Of a stretch of 64,000 nucleotides of DNA, positions 9,806 to 18,616 are shown in pieces (within the stretch, counting starts at the first letter, position 1; every line of letters begins with the position of its first letter). Made by a program: the position numbers and the translations under genes. This DNA is from Bacteroidales bacterium (GTDB lineage: Bacteria > Bacteroidota > Bacteroidia > Bacteroidales > UBA932). The notes beneath the pieces were generated by a model. The model was not told the DNA's origin, did not search any database, and worked only from the letters and a program-made list of their open reading frames with translations. The DNA is taken from positions 34,260-98,259 of the forward strand of contig JAFUZO010000008.1 of NCBI GenBank assembly GCA_017476575.1, written 5' to 3'.

Positions 9806-9813
9806 TACATTTA
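9806..9813 (+). promoter_or_regulatory. Weak candidate -7 box for second ECF sigma gene
   Basis: The bases read TACATTTA, a 5-of-6 match to TAnnTTTG, 5 nt before the ATG at 9819. A poor -33 candidate (TGG) lies 20 nt upstream. It is offered mainly because the gene must have a promoter within the 185-nt divergent spacer 9634-9818. Confidence 0.35.
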
Positions 9814-9818
9814 CATCC

Positions 9819-10343
9819 ATGTCGACCGATGAAAGGATACTTCTGCAACAAGTATCGGAGGGGGATGAAACCGCCTTCCGTGAGGTGTTTGCGCACTACT
9901 ACCCGAAGGTGAAGGTCTTCCTCGGCGAATTCATCGACAATGAGGACGACGTCAAAGACCTTTCCCAGAACATCTTCGTCAAGGTCTGGCTCATGCGCGG
10001 CACCCTTTCGGAGGTGCGTTCGTTCGGTGCCTATCTCTACCGGATGACCCGCAACGCCGCCATCGACTACTGCAAGCGCCACAAGGTCAAGATTCCCCTC
10101 GCCGACGAGTACGAGGAACCGTCCTCCTATCCGCTGGACGAGGAGTTCTTCGCCCGGGAACTCTCCTGCCGGTATGCCGGCCGCGTGGACCGGATGCCCG
10201 GGAAGCGCCGTGAGGTCTTCCTGATGTCCCGGGTCGAGGGCAGATCCAACGCCGAGATTGCCGAAGCCCTCGGCATCACCAAGAAGACGGTCGAGAACCA
10301 CATCAACGCCGCCCTCAAGGAACTCCGCAAGGTTTCCTCGTAA
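9819..10343 (+). CDS. ECF RNA polymerase sigma factor
   Basis: 174 residues from MSTDERILLQQ; longer upstream frames have no sigma homology, so the start is set at 9819. Region 2 (FIDNEDDVKDLSQNIFVKVWLM) and region 4 with the helix-turn-helix NAEIAEALGITKKTVENHIN are clear. Unlike the sigma factors at 9040 and 36592 it has no hydrophobic C-terminal tail. It heads the plus-strand operon and is followed after 43 nt by a fecR gene, then by an STN-containing SusC, the standard trans-envelope regulatory arrangement. Confidence 0.92.
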   Translation: MSTDERILLQQVSEGDETAFREVFAHYYPKVKVFLGEFIDNEDDVKDLSQNIFVKVWLMRGTLSEVRSFGAYLYRMTRNAAIDYCKRHKVKIPLADEYEEPSSYPLDEEFFARELSCRYAGRVDRMPGKRREVFLMSRVEGRSNAEIAEALGITKKTVENHINAALKELRKVSS

Positions 10344-10386
10344 ATTCGCTTGGGTGCAGACGGCTCCGGGAAAGTCATAAAGGTGT

Positions 10387-11286
10387 ATGAAGACACAGAA
10401 ATTTCCCGGATGGGACCGGATCGACGGTTCCGCCGTCACCGAAGAAGAGATCGATGCGGCATTCCAGGCCGTGATGGCCCGCTCGCGCAAGATCGAGGTG
10501 TCCCGGACCTGGCACCGCCCGCAGCAACGTCGTCCCTGGGGGCGGTGGATTGTTGTCGCCGCCGCCGTCGCGACCCTCCTGGCCGTTCCCTATGCCGCCT
10601 GGCGCTATGTGCAGGACCATGAGCCCGACCCTGTCGCCCTGACTTACACCCAGTTCTCGACCTCCCGCGGCGAAATCGCCGAGGTGGTGCTGCCCGACCA
10701 GTCCAAGGTCGTCCTGAACGCCGAGTCCGTGCTCATCTACCCCGAGCAGTTCGGCGCCGAGCGCTCCGTCTACCTGTCCGGCGAGGCCATCTTCGACGTG
10801 ACCGCCAGCGAGGAGCACCCCTTCTACGTCCGCACCGCCGACGTGACGGTCAAGGTCCACGGCACCCGCTTCAACGTCAGCGCCTGGTTCGACGAGGACG
10901 CCGTCAGCACGACCCTCTGCCGCGGCGTCATCACCGCCTGGCCCAACGGAGCGGAAGGGCAGGCCGTCACCCTGGTCCCGAACCAGAACTACACCTATGA
11001 CCGGGCGACCGGAACGGCGGCCGTCACCCAGGCCAACGCCCTCGAAGCCGTCGCCTGGGAAAGCGGCGAGCTGTGTTTCCGGTCTGCCTCCATCCACAGC
11101 CTCATCCGCCAAGTCGAGCGCCGCTACGATGTCAGCATCTTCCTGACCAGCAGCAAGTACGACCAGGCCCTCATCACGGCCAAGTTCATCCACGGGGAGA
11201 CCCTGGACGAACTGATGGACGCCGTCTGCATGATCGTCCCGGGCATGACCTACGTCCGGGACGGGAATGCCATCTACCTGAAATAA
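10387..11286 (+). CDS. FecR-family anti-sigma factor
   Basis: 299 residues. A short cytoplasmic N-terminus is followed by a membrane segment at about 54-70 (IVVAAAVATLLAVPYAAW). The periplasmic FecR domain shows LPDQSKVVLNAESVLIY, GEAIFDVTASEEHPF and VHGTRFNVSAWF, and the C-terminus (FRSASIHSLIRQVERRYDV) is of the DUF4974 type. It lies between its sigma partner and an STN-bearing SusC (13-nt gap), and should keep the sigma factor inactive until the transporter binds ligand. Confidence 0.9.
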   Translation: MKTQKFPGWDRIDGSAVTEEEIDAAFQAVMARSRKIEVSRTWHRPQQRRPWGRWIVVAAAVATLLAVPYAAWRYVQDHEPDPVALTYTQFSTSRGEIAEVVLPDQSKVVLNAESVLIYPEQFGAERSVYLSGEAIFDVTASEEHPFYVRTADVTVKVHGTRFNVSAWFDEDAVSTTLCRGVITAWPNGAEGQAVTLVPNQNYTYDRATGTAAVTQANALEAVAWESGELCFRSASIHSLIRQVERRYDVSIFLTSSKYDQALITAKFIHGETLDELMDAVCMIVPGMTYVRDGNAIYLK

Positions 11287-11299
11287 TCCCTCTTTCTCT

Positions 11300-14200
11300 A
11301 TGAAAAGAATCCTCTATCTGGTCTGTCTGCTGACCGGCTTCCTATGGACGGGGAGCCTGTCGGCACAGCATCCGGTCATCACCTTCCCGAAGGACAGGAT
11401 GACGACCGGAGAAGCGCTCGGCGTGGTCGAGGCCCAGAGCGGCCTGTCCATCGCCTACAACGAGAACCTGCTGGACCTGGGCCGCATGGTCTCCACCCCC
11501 AGCGGAAAGAACCTCATGGACATCCTTCCGCTCATCCTGGAAGGCACCGGCACCGAAGCCGTCGTCAAGGGGAAGATCATCCTGATTGTCAAGAAGGCCG
11601 CCCCGGCCCCCGCCGGCCCCTGCTCCGGCGTGGTCGTGGACAAGGCCGGACCCGTCGTCGGCGCCGTCGTGCTGGTCCAGGGGACCGGCCGGGCGGCGAC
11701 CACCGACCTCGACGGCGCCTTCACCGTGCAGGCCGGCCGCGGGGACGTCCTCGTGGTCTCCATGCTCGGCTACCAGGAGGCCGCCTACACGGTCGGGACG
11801 CGCACCCGCGACATCCAGATCCTCCTTCAGGACGACATCACCCTGCTCGAAGAGTCGGTCGTGGTGGGCTACGGCACCATGCAGCGGCGCGACATCACCT
11901 CCTCCATCGCGACCTACAAGCCCGCCGAGGCAGGGGAGCGGCAGGTGCTGAGCCCGGACGCCCTGCTCCAGGGCCGCGTGCCGGGCGTCAACGTGACCGC
12001 CGCCTCCGGAACCCCCGGCGGCAAGTCCCGCGTGAGCATCCGCGGCATCGGTTCCCTGACCGCCGGCAACGAACCGCTCTATGTGGTCGACGGCGTGCCC
12101 ATGTCGAACACCTCCGGTGATGCCGGGGCCTACGGCGGCGAGTCCCTGAGCGGCCTGAGCGACATCAACCCGGCCGACATCGAGTCCGTCCAGATCCTCA
12201 AGGATGCGGCCTCGGCCGCCATCTACGGCTCCCGGGGTACGAACGGCGTCATCATCATCACGACCAAGAAGGGGACGAAAGGCGCCCCGAAACTTACGGC
12301 GGACGCCTCCTTCGGCCTCAGTTGGCTGCCGAACCTCTCGAAGTTGAAGGTGGCCGATGCCGATCTCTACCTGGAGGTCCAGAACGAGGCCATCGACAAC
12401 TACAACCTCCAGACCGGCAGCGCCATCGCCCGCCTGGAGAACCCCTACCCGGGCAAGCCGCAGTTCAGCTGGGTGGATATGGTCTTCCGCACCGCCAAGA
12501 CCTGGCAGGCCGACGTTTCCGTGTCCGGCGGCAGCGAGAACGCCAACTACTACATCTCCGCCCATGCCAAGCAGAACGAGGGCGTGGGCATCGGCTCCCT
12601 CTACGAGAAATACGGGGTCAAGTCCAACGTCAACGCCGATGTCAAGCCCTGGCTCTCCGTCGGCATGACCCTGAACCTGAGTTACACCAACGCCAACCGC
12701 GTCCCGGACGGCAACATCGGCACCTCCATGCTCACCCATGCCCTGGAGCACCGGCCCTGGGACACCCCGTTCCGCCCGGACGGCACCTATTCGCTGAAGG
12801 ACTCCGACCTGCTGCACTACAACCTGCTCCAGGCCCTCAACGAGCAGAAGATCTACAACAAGACCTACCGGGCCTACGGTACGGCTTTCGCCCGGTTCAA
12901 GTTCACGAAGGACCTGGACTTCAAGACCTCCTTCGGCGGCGACTTCATGTCGGCGGAGGACCATGTCTACTACTCGTCCGACCACATGTACGGCAACTCC
13001 GCCGGTGTCCTCACCGACTCCCGGAAGAACTACGCGTCCATCGTCGTGGACAACATCCTCAGTTACCGGCACGCCTTCGGCGGACTCTCTCTCGATGCGA
13101 TGGCCGGCCATTCCTTCCAGATGGACCAGAGTTCCACCGCCCTCCAGCGAGGCCAGGGCTTCCCGTCCAAGTCGCTCGACGTCAACTCCGTCGCGGCCGA
13201 ATTCACCTCCGTCACCAGCGGCCTGAGCGCCTGGGCCATCCAGTCGTTCCTGTTCCGGACCACGCTGAACTGGAACGACCGCTACCTGGTCACGGTCAAC
13301 GCCCGCGCCGACGGCTCCTCGAAGTTCGCCAAGAAGAACCGCTACGGCTTCTTCCCGTCCCTCTCCTTCGGCTGGAACCTGTCCGAAGAGCCGTTCTGGA
13401 CCTATGCCGGCACGAATGCCAAGGTCCGCGCCAGTTACGGTGCGACCGGCAACCAGGGCAGCATCGGCGCCTACGCCTGGCAGGCCCTCGCCAACGGCGG
13501 TTTCAACTACATGAACGAGAACGGCCTTGCGGTGATGACCCAGGGCAATCCCGACCTCCAGTGGGAGAAGGCCGACCAGTACGACCTCGGCACTGACCTC
13601 TCGTTCTTCCAGGGCGCCCTGACCTTCACGGCCGACGCCTTCCTGAAGGATACCGGCAACCTCCTGTACAACATGCCGACCGCCGCGACGACCGGCTTCA
13701 CGCAGTACACCTGCAACATCGGCTCCATGCGGAACACCGGCCTGGAACTGGCTGTCGGAGGCAACCTCGGCAAGGGGGACTTCCACTGGAAGGGCGACTT
13801 CAACATCTCCTTCATCCGCAACCGGCTGACCTCCCTGATCGGGGATGACGACATCCTCAAGACCGATGACTACCATGCCCTGAAGGTCGGCGAGGAAGTC
13901 GGCAGTTTCTACATGATCAAGATGACCGGCATCTACCAGAGCGACGACGAGGTGCCCACCTACCTGTACGACAACTACGGCGTCCGCGCCGGCGACTGCA
14001 TCTACGAGGATGTCAACGGCGACGGCGACATCACCACGGCCGACGACGCCCAGTTCGTGGGCTCGGCCAACCCGAAGTTCTCCGGCGGCTTCTCCAACGC
14101 CTTCACCTACAAGGGATTCGACGCCTCCATCTTCTTCACGTTCTCCTACGGGGCCCAACTCTATGAGTACTGGACCGGCGGCCTGCGCCTCGGCAACGGC

Positions 14201-14575
14201 AACTGGCCCGCGCAGGAGTCCGAGGCCCTCTCCCGCTGGACCGGCCCCGGCACCACCAACACCACCCCGCGCGCCATCTACGGCTACACCTGGAACTCCA
14301 CCATGTTCAAGACGACCCGTTTCCTGCACGACGCCTCTTACCTGCGCCTGCGCAGCGCTTCCCTCGGCTACACCCTGCCGGGCAGCCTCACCCGCCGCAT
14401 CGGCATCGACCGGCTCCGGGTCTACGTCCAGGGCGACAACCTCTGGCTCTGGAGCCCGTTCCGCTTTCTCGACCCGGAAGTGAACACCTCCATGGATGCG
14501 ACCAAGATGGGTCTCGACTGCATGTGGATCCCGCAGCCGCGTGCCGTCACCTTCGGTGTCAACCTCAGATTCTAA
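11300..14575 (+). CDS. SusC/RagA-type TonB-dependent transporter with STN domain
   Basis: 1091 residues. Signal peptide 1-23, STN-like domain about 24-97, carboxypeptidase-regulatory-like domain about 107-178, TonB-box region EESVVVGYGTMQRRDITSSI (about 184-203), plug with LYVVDGVPM and SVQILKDAASAAIYGSRGTNGV, then a barrel ending NLRF. The barrel differs from the three other transporters in the window (no DFETRGY or FWGPY type segments), so the ligand is probably different. The STN domain fits the upstream sigma/FecR pair. A susD gene follows after 5 nt. Confidence 0.95.
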   Translation: MKRILYLVCLLTGFLWTGSLSAQHPVITFPKDRMTTGEALGVVEAQSGLSIAYNENLLDLGRMVSTPSGKNLMDILPLILEGTGTEAVVKGKIILIVKKAAPAPAGPCSGVVVDKAGPVVGAVVLVQGTGRAATTDLDGAFTVQAGRGDVLVVSMLGYQEAAYTVGTRTRDIQILLQDDITLLEESVVVGYGTMQRRDITSSIATYKPAEAGERQVLSPDALLQGRVPGVNVTAASGTPGGKSRVSIRGIGSLTAGNEPLYVVDGVPMSNTSGDAGAYGGESLSGLSDINPADIESVQILKDAASAAIYGSRGTNGVIIITTKKGTKGAPKLTADASFGLSWLPNLSKLKVADADLYLEVQNEAIDNYNLQTGSAIARLENPYPGKPQFSWVDMVFRTAKTWQADVSVSGGSENANYYISAHAKQNEGVGIGSLYEKYGVKSNVNADVKPWLSVGMTLNLSYTNANRVPDGNIGTSMLTHALEHRPWDTPFRPDGTYSLKDSDLLHYNLLQALNEQKIYNKTYRAYGTAFARFKFTKDLDFKTSFGGDFMSAEDHVYYSSDHMYGNSAGVLTDSRKNYASIVVDNILSYRHAFGGLSLDAMAGHSFQMDQSSTALQRGQGFPSKSLDVNSVAAEFTSVTSGLSAWAIQSFLFRTTLNWNDRYLVTVNARADGSSKFAKKNRYGFFPSLSFGWNLSEEPFWTYAGTNAKVRASYGATGNQGSIGAYAWQALANGGFNYMNENGLAVMTQGNPDLQWEKADQYDLGTDLSFFQGALTFTADAFLKDTGNLLYNMPTAATTGFTQYTCNIGSMRNTGLELAVGGNLGKGDFHWKGDFNISFIRNRLTSLIGDDDILKTDDYHALKVGEEVGSFYMIKMTGIYQSDDEVPTYLYDNYGVRAGDCIYEDVNGDGDITTADDAQFVGSANPKFSGGFSNAFTYKGFDASIFFTFSYGAQLYEYWTGGLRLGNGNWPAQESEALSRWTGPGTTNTTPRAIYGYTWNSTMFKTTRFLHDASYLRLRSASLGYTLPGSLTRRIGIDRLRVYVQGDNLWLWSPFRFLDPEVNTSMDATKMGLDCMWIPQPRAVTFGVNLRF

Positions 14576-14580
14576 CGACC

Positions 14581-15885
14581 ATGAAACGCACGATATCCCT
14601 CATCCTGACGGTCCTGACCCTGGCTTCCTGCGACAGCCTGCTGGACCAGTATCCGCACAACGCCGTCTCCAGCGACAGCCTCACCGAAGACGATGCGCAC
14701 CTGCTGATGGTGGGCGTGTACAACATCGCCCAGTACAAGCCGACCTTCAACGGCTATGCCCTCTTCGACATTATCGGCGGCGACCTCATCCGCCCGGGCG
14801 CGACCTCGACCAACACCCCGGCCCTCGTCATCCAGGGCGCCATCGCCCCGGACCTCAGCATCGTCGCCAGCCCGTGGAACGGCTATTACGCCGGCCTCTA
14901 CCAGATCAACAACTTCATCCTCGCGGTGGACCGCCTGCCCGCCTCCAAGGACAAGGACGAGATGCTGGGCACCGGCCACTTCTTCCGCGGCCTGTACTAC
15001 TACAACGTCGTCGCCCGCTGGCGCGACGTCCCCATCGTGACGGAACCGACGACAGAAGACGTCCCGCAGACCCCCGAGGCAGAGGCCTGGGAGTTCGTCG
15101 CCTCCGAATTCCGCCTGGCGATGGAGATGGCCCCCGACTTTACGACGAAGAACTATGTCTCCAAGGACGCCGCCAAGGCCCTCCTGGCCCGGACCTATCT
15201 CGCGATGGGGAAGAAGGCGGAGGCTGCGGCCCTCGCCGAGGAGGTCATCGCCAGCGGCCGGTTCGCCCTTGCCGACTTCTCCGAGATCTTCCGGGGCGTG
15301 GCCAACAAGGAGGAGATATTCACCTTCTCCAACCTGCTGGAGGAGGGGAGTTTCAACATCGGCTCCTACTACTATACGAAAGAGTCTTCCGTCGGCGGCA
15401 GCTACACGTTCTGCCCCACCGAGGAGGCGATGGACATGTTCCAGCATATCGACAAGCGCCGCACCGTCTCGGTGGATATCCAGGGCAGCAACAATGTCGT
15501 GAACAAGTACTGCCAGGGCGATGCGGGACATGACCCGATCTATATCACCCGGCTCGCGGAGATGTACCTTATCAGCGCCGAGGGGCAGGGCTTGGCCCGC
15601 GGGATCGACCGGCTGAACGAGCTGCGCCGTTTCCGGGGGCTGCCCGCTGTGTCTCCTGCCACGGAGGATGCCTTCCTGGATGCCGTCCTGGACGAACGCC
15701 GCCTGGAACTCTTCGGCGAAGGCTTCCGCTGGTTCGACCTCGTGCGCACCGGCAAGTACGAGGCGAAGGTGGGCGTGGACCACAAGTTCACCGTCCTGCC
15801 GATTCCCGCCCGTGAACTTACGTTGAACAAACTGTTGAAGCAGAACCCGCTCTGGGTCGCCTCCACCCCGACAGAGGAGGAATAG
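14581..15885 (+). CDS. SusD-like (RagB/SusD) lipoprotein
   Basis: 434 residues from MKRTISLILTVLTLASCDSL, a lipoprotein signal with Cys 17; the open frame extends upstream into susC but without a signal. Family features are the N-terminal YPHNAVSSDSL, YAGLYQINNFILAVDRL, HFFRGLYYYNVVARWRDVPIV, AKALLARTYLAMG and the C-terminal RRLELFGEGFRWFDLVRTGKY with NPLW. It is shorter than the other SusD proteins of the window (581-617 residues). It should capture the ligand for the SusC at 11300. Confidence 0.93.
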   Translation: MKRTISLILTVLTLASCDSLLDQYPHNAVSSDSLTEDDAHLLMVGVYNIAQYKPTFNGYALFDIIGGDLIRPGATSTNTPALVIQGAIAPDLSIVASPWNGYYAGLYQINNFILAVDRLPASKDKDEMLGTGHFFRGLYYYNVVARWRDVPIVTEPTTEDVPQTPEAEAWEFVASEFRLAMEMAPDFTTKNYVSKDAAKALLARTYLAMGKKAEAAALAEEVIASGRFALADFSEIFRGVANKEEIFTFSNLLEEGSFNIGSYYYTKESSVGGSYTFCPTEEAMDMFQHIDKRRTVSVDIQGSNNVVNKYCQGDAGHDPIYITRLAEMYLISAEGQGLARGIDRLNELRRFRGLPAVSPATEDAFLDAVLDERRLELFGEGFRWFDLVRTGKYEAKVGVDHKFTVLPIPARELTLNKLLKQNPLWVASTPTEEE

Positions 15886-15889
15886 CACC

Positions 15890-16837
15890 ATGAAAAGAAT
15901 CTATATACTGATGGCGCTTGCCGCCGCCTGCGGCTGCCAGAAACTCCCGACCTCGCCCGCCGACATCCCGGACACCACCTACGAACCCCGGACGGCCATC
16001 GGCAAGGTCCTCGCAGACTGCCCGTCCGTCGGCCACATCTATGCCGACACCACCTTCCTCGTCGCCACCGGCGTGGAGGAGACCGACCTGCACATCCAGA
16101 CGGCCGAGGCCAAGGTGGAGCACCTTTTCTTCCTCCGCGTCGACCTCGCCACGCCCGGCCTCAAGATGAAGGTCGGGATGCCCTACGACCAGGATGCCTA
16201 TGTCATCGGAAGCCGTCAGAACCCGTCCGACATGGTCGAGTACGTCGACAAGCCCGGACAGCGGGTTGTCGCCGTGGTCAATGCCGATTTCTGGGACACA
16301 TCTAACGGGAAGATCCGCGGCCCGATCCACCGCAACGGCCGCGTCCTGAAGGATTCGTTCATCTTCTCGCCGACCCTTACCGACCAGGCTATCAGTTTCT
16401 TCGGCTTCGACTATGACGGGATCCCCGTCATCCGCGATTCCGTGGAGTACCGGCCGATGCAGGGCGACCTCCGCGACTGCACCGGAAGCGGGGTCGTCAT
16501 CGTCCGGAACGGCGAGGTTCCTGCCTCCTTCTCCGCCTATTCGCCGAACCGCCATCCCCGCAACGTCGTGGGGTATACGGCCGACGGCAGGACCCTCTAT
16601 TTCATGATCGCGGACGGCCGTCAGCCGCTCTGGTCCGACGGTATGCTCTACTGGGAGATGGGCGAAATCATGAAGAGCCTCGGCTGCGTATGGTCATCGA
16701 ACCTCGACGGCGGCGGCTCCGCCCAACTCGTGATCCGGCATCCTTCCGCCGAAATCTACCAACTCCGCAACCGGGCCTCCGACGGGGCCCAGCGGGCGGT
16801 CGTCAACACCTGGATGGTCACCGTAGATGAACCGTAG
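15890..16837 (+). CDS. Phosphodiester glycosidase (NAGPA/DUF2233-like) lipoprotein
   Basis: 315 residues; signal MKRIYILMALAAACGCQ, probable lipid Cys 14. The NAGPA family signature is clear: VNADFWD (130-136), RHPRNVVGYTADGRTLYFMI (221-240), ADGRQPLWSDG, and NLDGGGSAQL (271-280). The founding member removes GlcNAc from GlcNAc-1-phospho-6-mannose; bacterial members cleave or are predicted to cleave sugar phosphodiesters, some in cell-wall or exopolysaccharide contexts. The gene starts 4 nt after susD and shares an operon with two EEP phosphoesterase lipoproteins, which supports a phosphodiester-linked substrate. The exact substrate cannot be read from sequence. Confidence 0.85.
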   Translation: MKRIYILMALAAACGCQKLPTSPADIPDTTYEPRTAIGKVLADCPSVGHIYADTTFLVATGVEETDLHIQTAEAKVEHLFFLRVDLATPGLKMKVGMPYDQDAYVIGSRQNPSDMVEYVDKPGQRVVAVVNADFWDTSNGKIRGPIHRNGRVLKDSFIFSPTLTDQAISFFGFDYDGIPVIRDSVEYRPMQGDLRDCTGSGVVIVRNGEVPASFSAYSPNRHPRNVVGYTADGRTLYFMIADGRQPLWSDGMLYWEMGEIMKSLGCVWSSNLDGGGSAQLVIRHPSAEIYQLRNRASDGAQRAVVNTWMVTVDEP

Positions 16838-16840
16838 CGT

Positions 16841-18616
16841 ATGAAAAAGTATCTGATTCTCCTTGCCGGCGTCCTGGCCCTGGCCGGATGCGGCAGCGAT
16901 GCTCCCGAAGCCGTGGAGCACAGCCCGAAACTCCTTTCCATCATCCCGAAGGCCGGTTATCCCGGCACCGAGGCCGTCATCTCCGGCTACTGGTTCTCCG
17001 ACGACGCCGTCGTGACGGTCGGCGGGACACCGGCCACCGTGACCGCGACTACCATCGACCGCATCACCGTGGTCATGCCGTCCCTGGACCTCGGCGCCTA
17101 CCCGGTCTCCGTCACGACCGGCGGCAAGACGGTCGAAGGGCTCTCCTTCCGCTACGCCGAACCCGTCGAGCCCGAGAAACTCGCCGTCTGGTCCTACAGC
17201 CCGAACCATGGCATCGAGGGCGACGAGGTCACCATCAGCGGGCAGCTCTTCTCCAACAAGAAGGAGCGCAACAGCGTGACCATCAACGACAAGGCGGTGG
17301 AAATCGTCTCGGCCAACGACGTGAAACTGGTGGTGGTCCTGCCCGACAACGAGCCGGGACAGTATCCCTTCATCGTTACGGTCGACGGCGAAAGCGTGAC
17401 CGGCCCGATGTTCACCTACGACAAGAAACCGGAACTCACCGTCACGTCCATCTCGCCCAGCAGCGGCACGGCGGGCGATGTGCTGACCATCAACGGCCTG
17501 TGCTTCAGCGAGGTGGCTTCCGAGAACATCGTGACCCTGAACGGGGTCCGGGCCGAGGTGGCCGAGGCCGCGACGACCCGTCTCCAGGTGGTCGTCCCGG
17601 AGAACCCGAAGGGCGCCTACCCGGTCGTCGTGACCGTGGGGGACAAGACCGTCACCGGCCCGTCCTTCCTGTATGTCCAGAAGACGCTCACCTACACGGT
17701 GCGGACCCTCGCAGGGACGGCCGGGCGCAACCCTACGACGACCGAGTCGGTCGACGGTGCGCTCTCGACCGCCAAGTGGCGGCTGCCGCGCGGCCTGGTC
17801 TGGCTCCCGGACGGGCGCATCGCCTCCTTCGACGAGGGCACGAACGTCATCCGCTTCATCGACCTCGCCCAAGGGACCGTGACGACGACCCAGGCCGGCC
17901 ATACGCTGCTGAACGCCCCCTGGCGCGGATGCGTGAAGGACGGCTGGCTCTACCTGGTCAGCAAGGGCAACGGCAACATCCTCCGCTACAACTTGTCCAC
18001 GGACAACGTGGAGAAACTCGCCCCGACCTTCAGCGGCAAGAGCCCGATGGACATCCAGTTCGACGCGGCCGGGAACGCCTACATCTTGGTCCGCGATGAA
18101 AAGGCCCTGTACAAGTACCCTGCGGGCGATTTCTCCGCCCAGGAGACCCTCCTTGCCTTCGACGACAAGCCGCAGTCGATGGCCCTCCTGCCGGACGGGA
18201 ACTTCGTTGTCGCGACGGACGGCTGCCAACTCCTTTCCGTCACCCTGGACGGCACCGCCACGGTCATCGCCGGTATCAAGGGTGCCAAGGCGGTGGACGA
18301 CGGCGAGCCCGGCGCCCCGCTGACGGCCAAGTTCGGCCCGAACCTCTGGGGCATGGCCGTCGATGCCGAAGGGGTCATCTACGTGACCGACAACGGCAAC
18401 CATGTCCTCCGCCGGGTCGCTCCGGGCGAGAACGGCTATGCCGACGCCCTGGTCCAGACCATCGCCGGAACGGCCGGCAAGGCCGGGAAGACGGACGGGG
18501 ACGGCTCCGTGGCCCTGTTCAGTGCGCCGCACGGCATCATCGTCCATCCGGACGGGAACAAACTGTACCTGTCGGACTCCAACAACTACCTGATCCGTGA
18601 AATAACCATCCAGTAA
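16841..18616 (+). CDS. IPT/TIG-NHL repeat surface lipoprotein
   Basis: 591 residues; lipoprotein signal with Cys 17 (ALAGCGSD). Three IPT/TIG immunoglobulin-like domains are at about 28-107, 112-192 and 198-281; each opens with a motif like ISPSSGTAGDVLTINGLCFS and ends with GAYPVVVT and SFLY-like strands. A beta-propeller of NHL type fills about 285-591 (WLPDGRIASFDEGTNVIRFI; GVIYVTDNGNHVLRRVAPG; DGNKLYLSDSNNYLIREI). TIG-NHL proteins in Sus loci are usually regarded as surface glycan-binding proteins. The gene lies 3 nt after the phosphodiester glycosidase gene and shares its last base with the next start (TAATG). Confidence 0.88.
   Translation: MKKYLILLAGVLALAGCGSDAPEAVEHSPKLLSIIPKAGYPGTEAVISGYWFSDDAVVTVGGTPATVTATTIDRITVVMPSLDLGAYPVSVTTGGKTVEGLSFRYAEPVEPEKLAVWSYSPNHGIEGDEVTISGQLFSNKKERNSVTINDKAVEIVSANDVKLVVVLPDNEPGQYPFIVTVDGESVTGPMFTYDKKPELTVTSISPSSGTAGDVLTINGLCFSEVASENIVTLNGVRAEVAEAATTRLQVVVPENPKGAYPVVVTVGDKTVTGPSFLYVQKTLTYTVRTLAGTAGRNPTTTESVDGALSTAKWRLPRGLVWLPDGRIASFDEGTNVIRFIDLAQGTVTTTQAGHTLLNAPWRGCVKDGWLYLVSKGNGNILRYNLSTDNVEKLAPTFSGKSPMDIQFDAAGNAYILVRDEKALYKYPAGDFSAQETLLAFDDKPQSMALLPDGNFVVATDGCQLLSVTLDGTATVIAGIKGAKAVDDGEPGAPLTAKFGPNLWGMAVDAEGVIYVTDNGNHVLRRVAPGENGYADALVQTIAGTAGKAGKTDGDGSVALFSAPHGIIVHPDGNKLYLSDSNNYLIREITIQ

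Noticed and set aside
11342..14329. A 995-codon open frame on the minus strand
   Set aside because: Shadow of the SusC gene on the plus strand; the translation is repetitive and has no recognisable domain.
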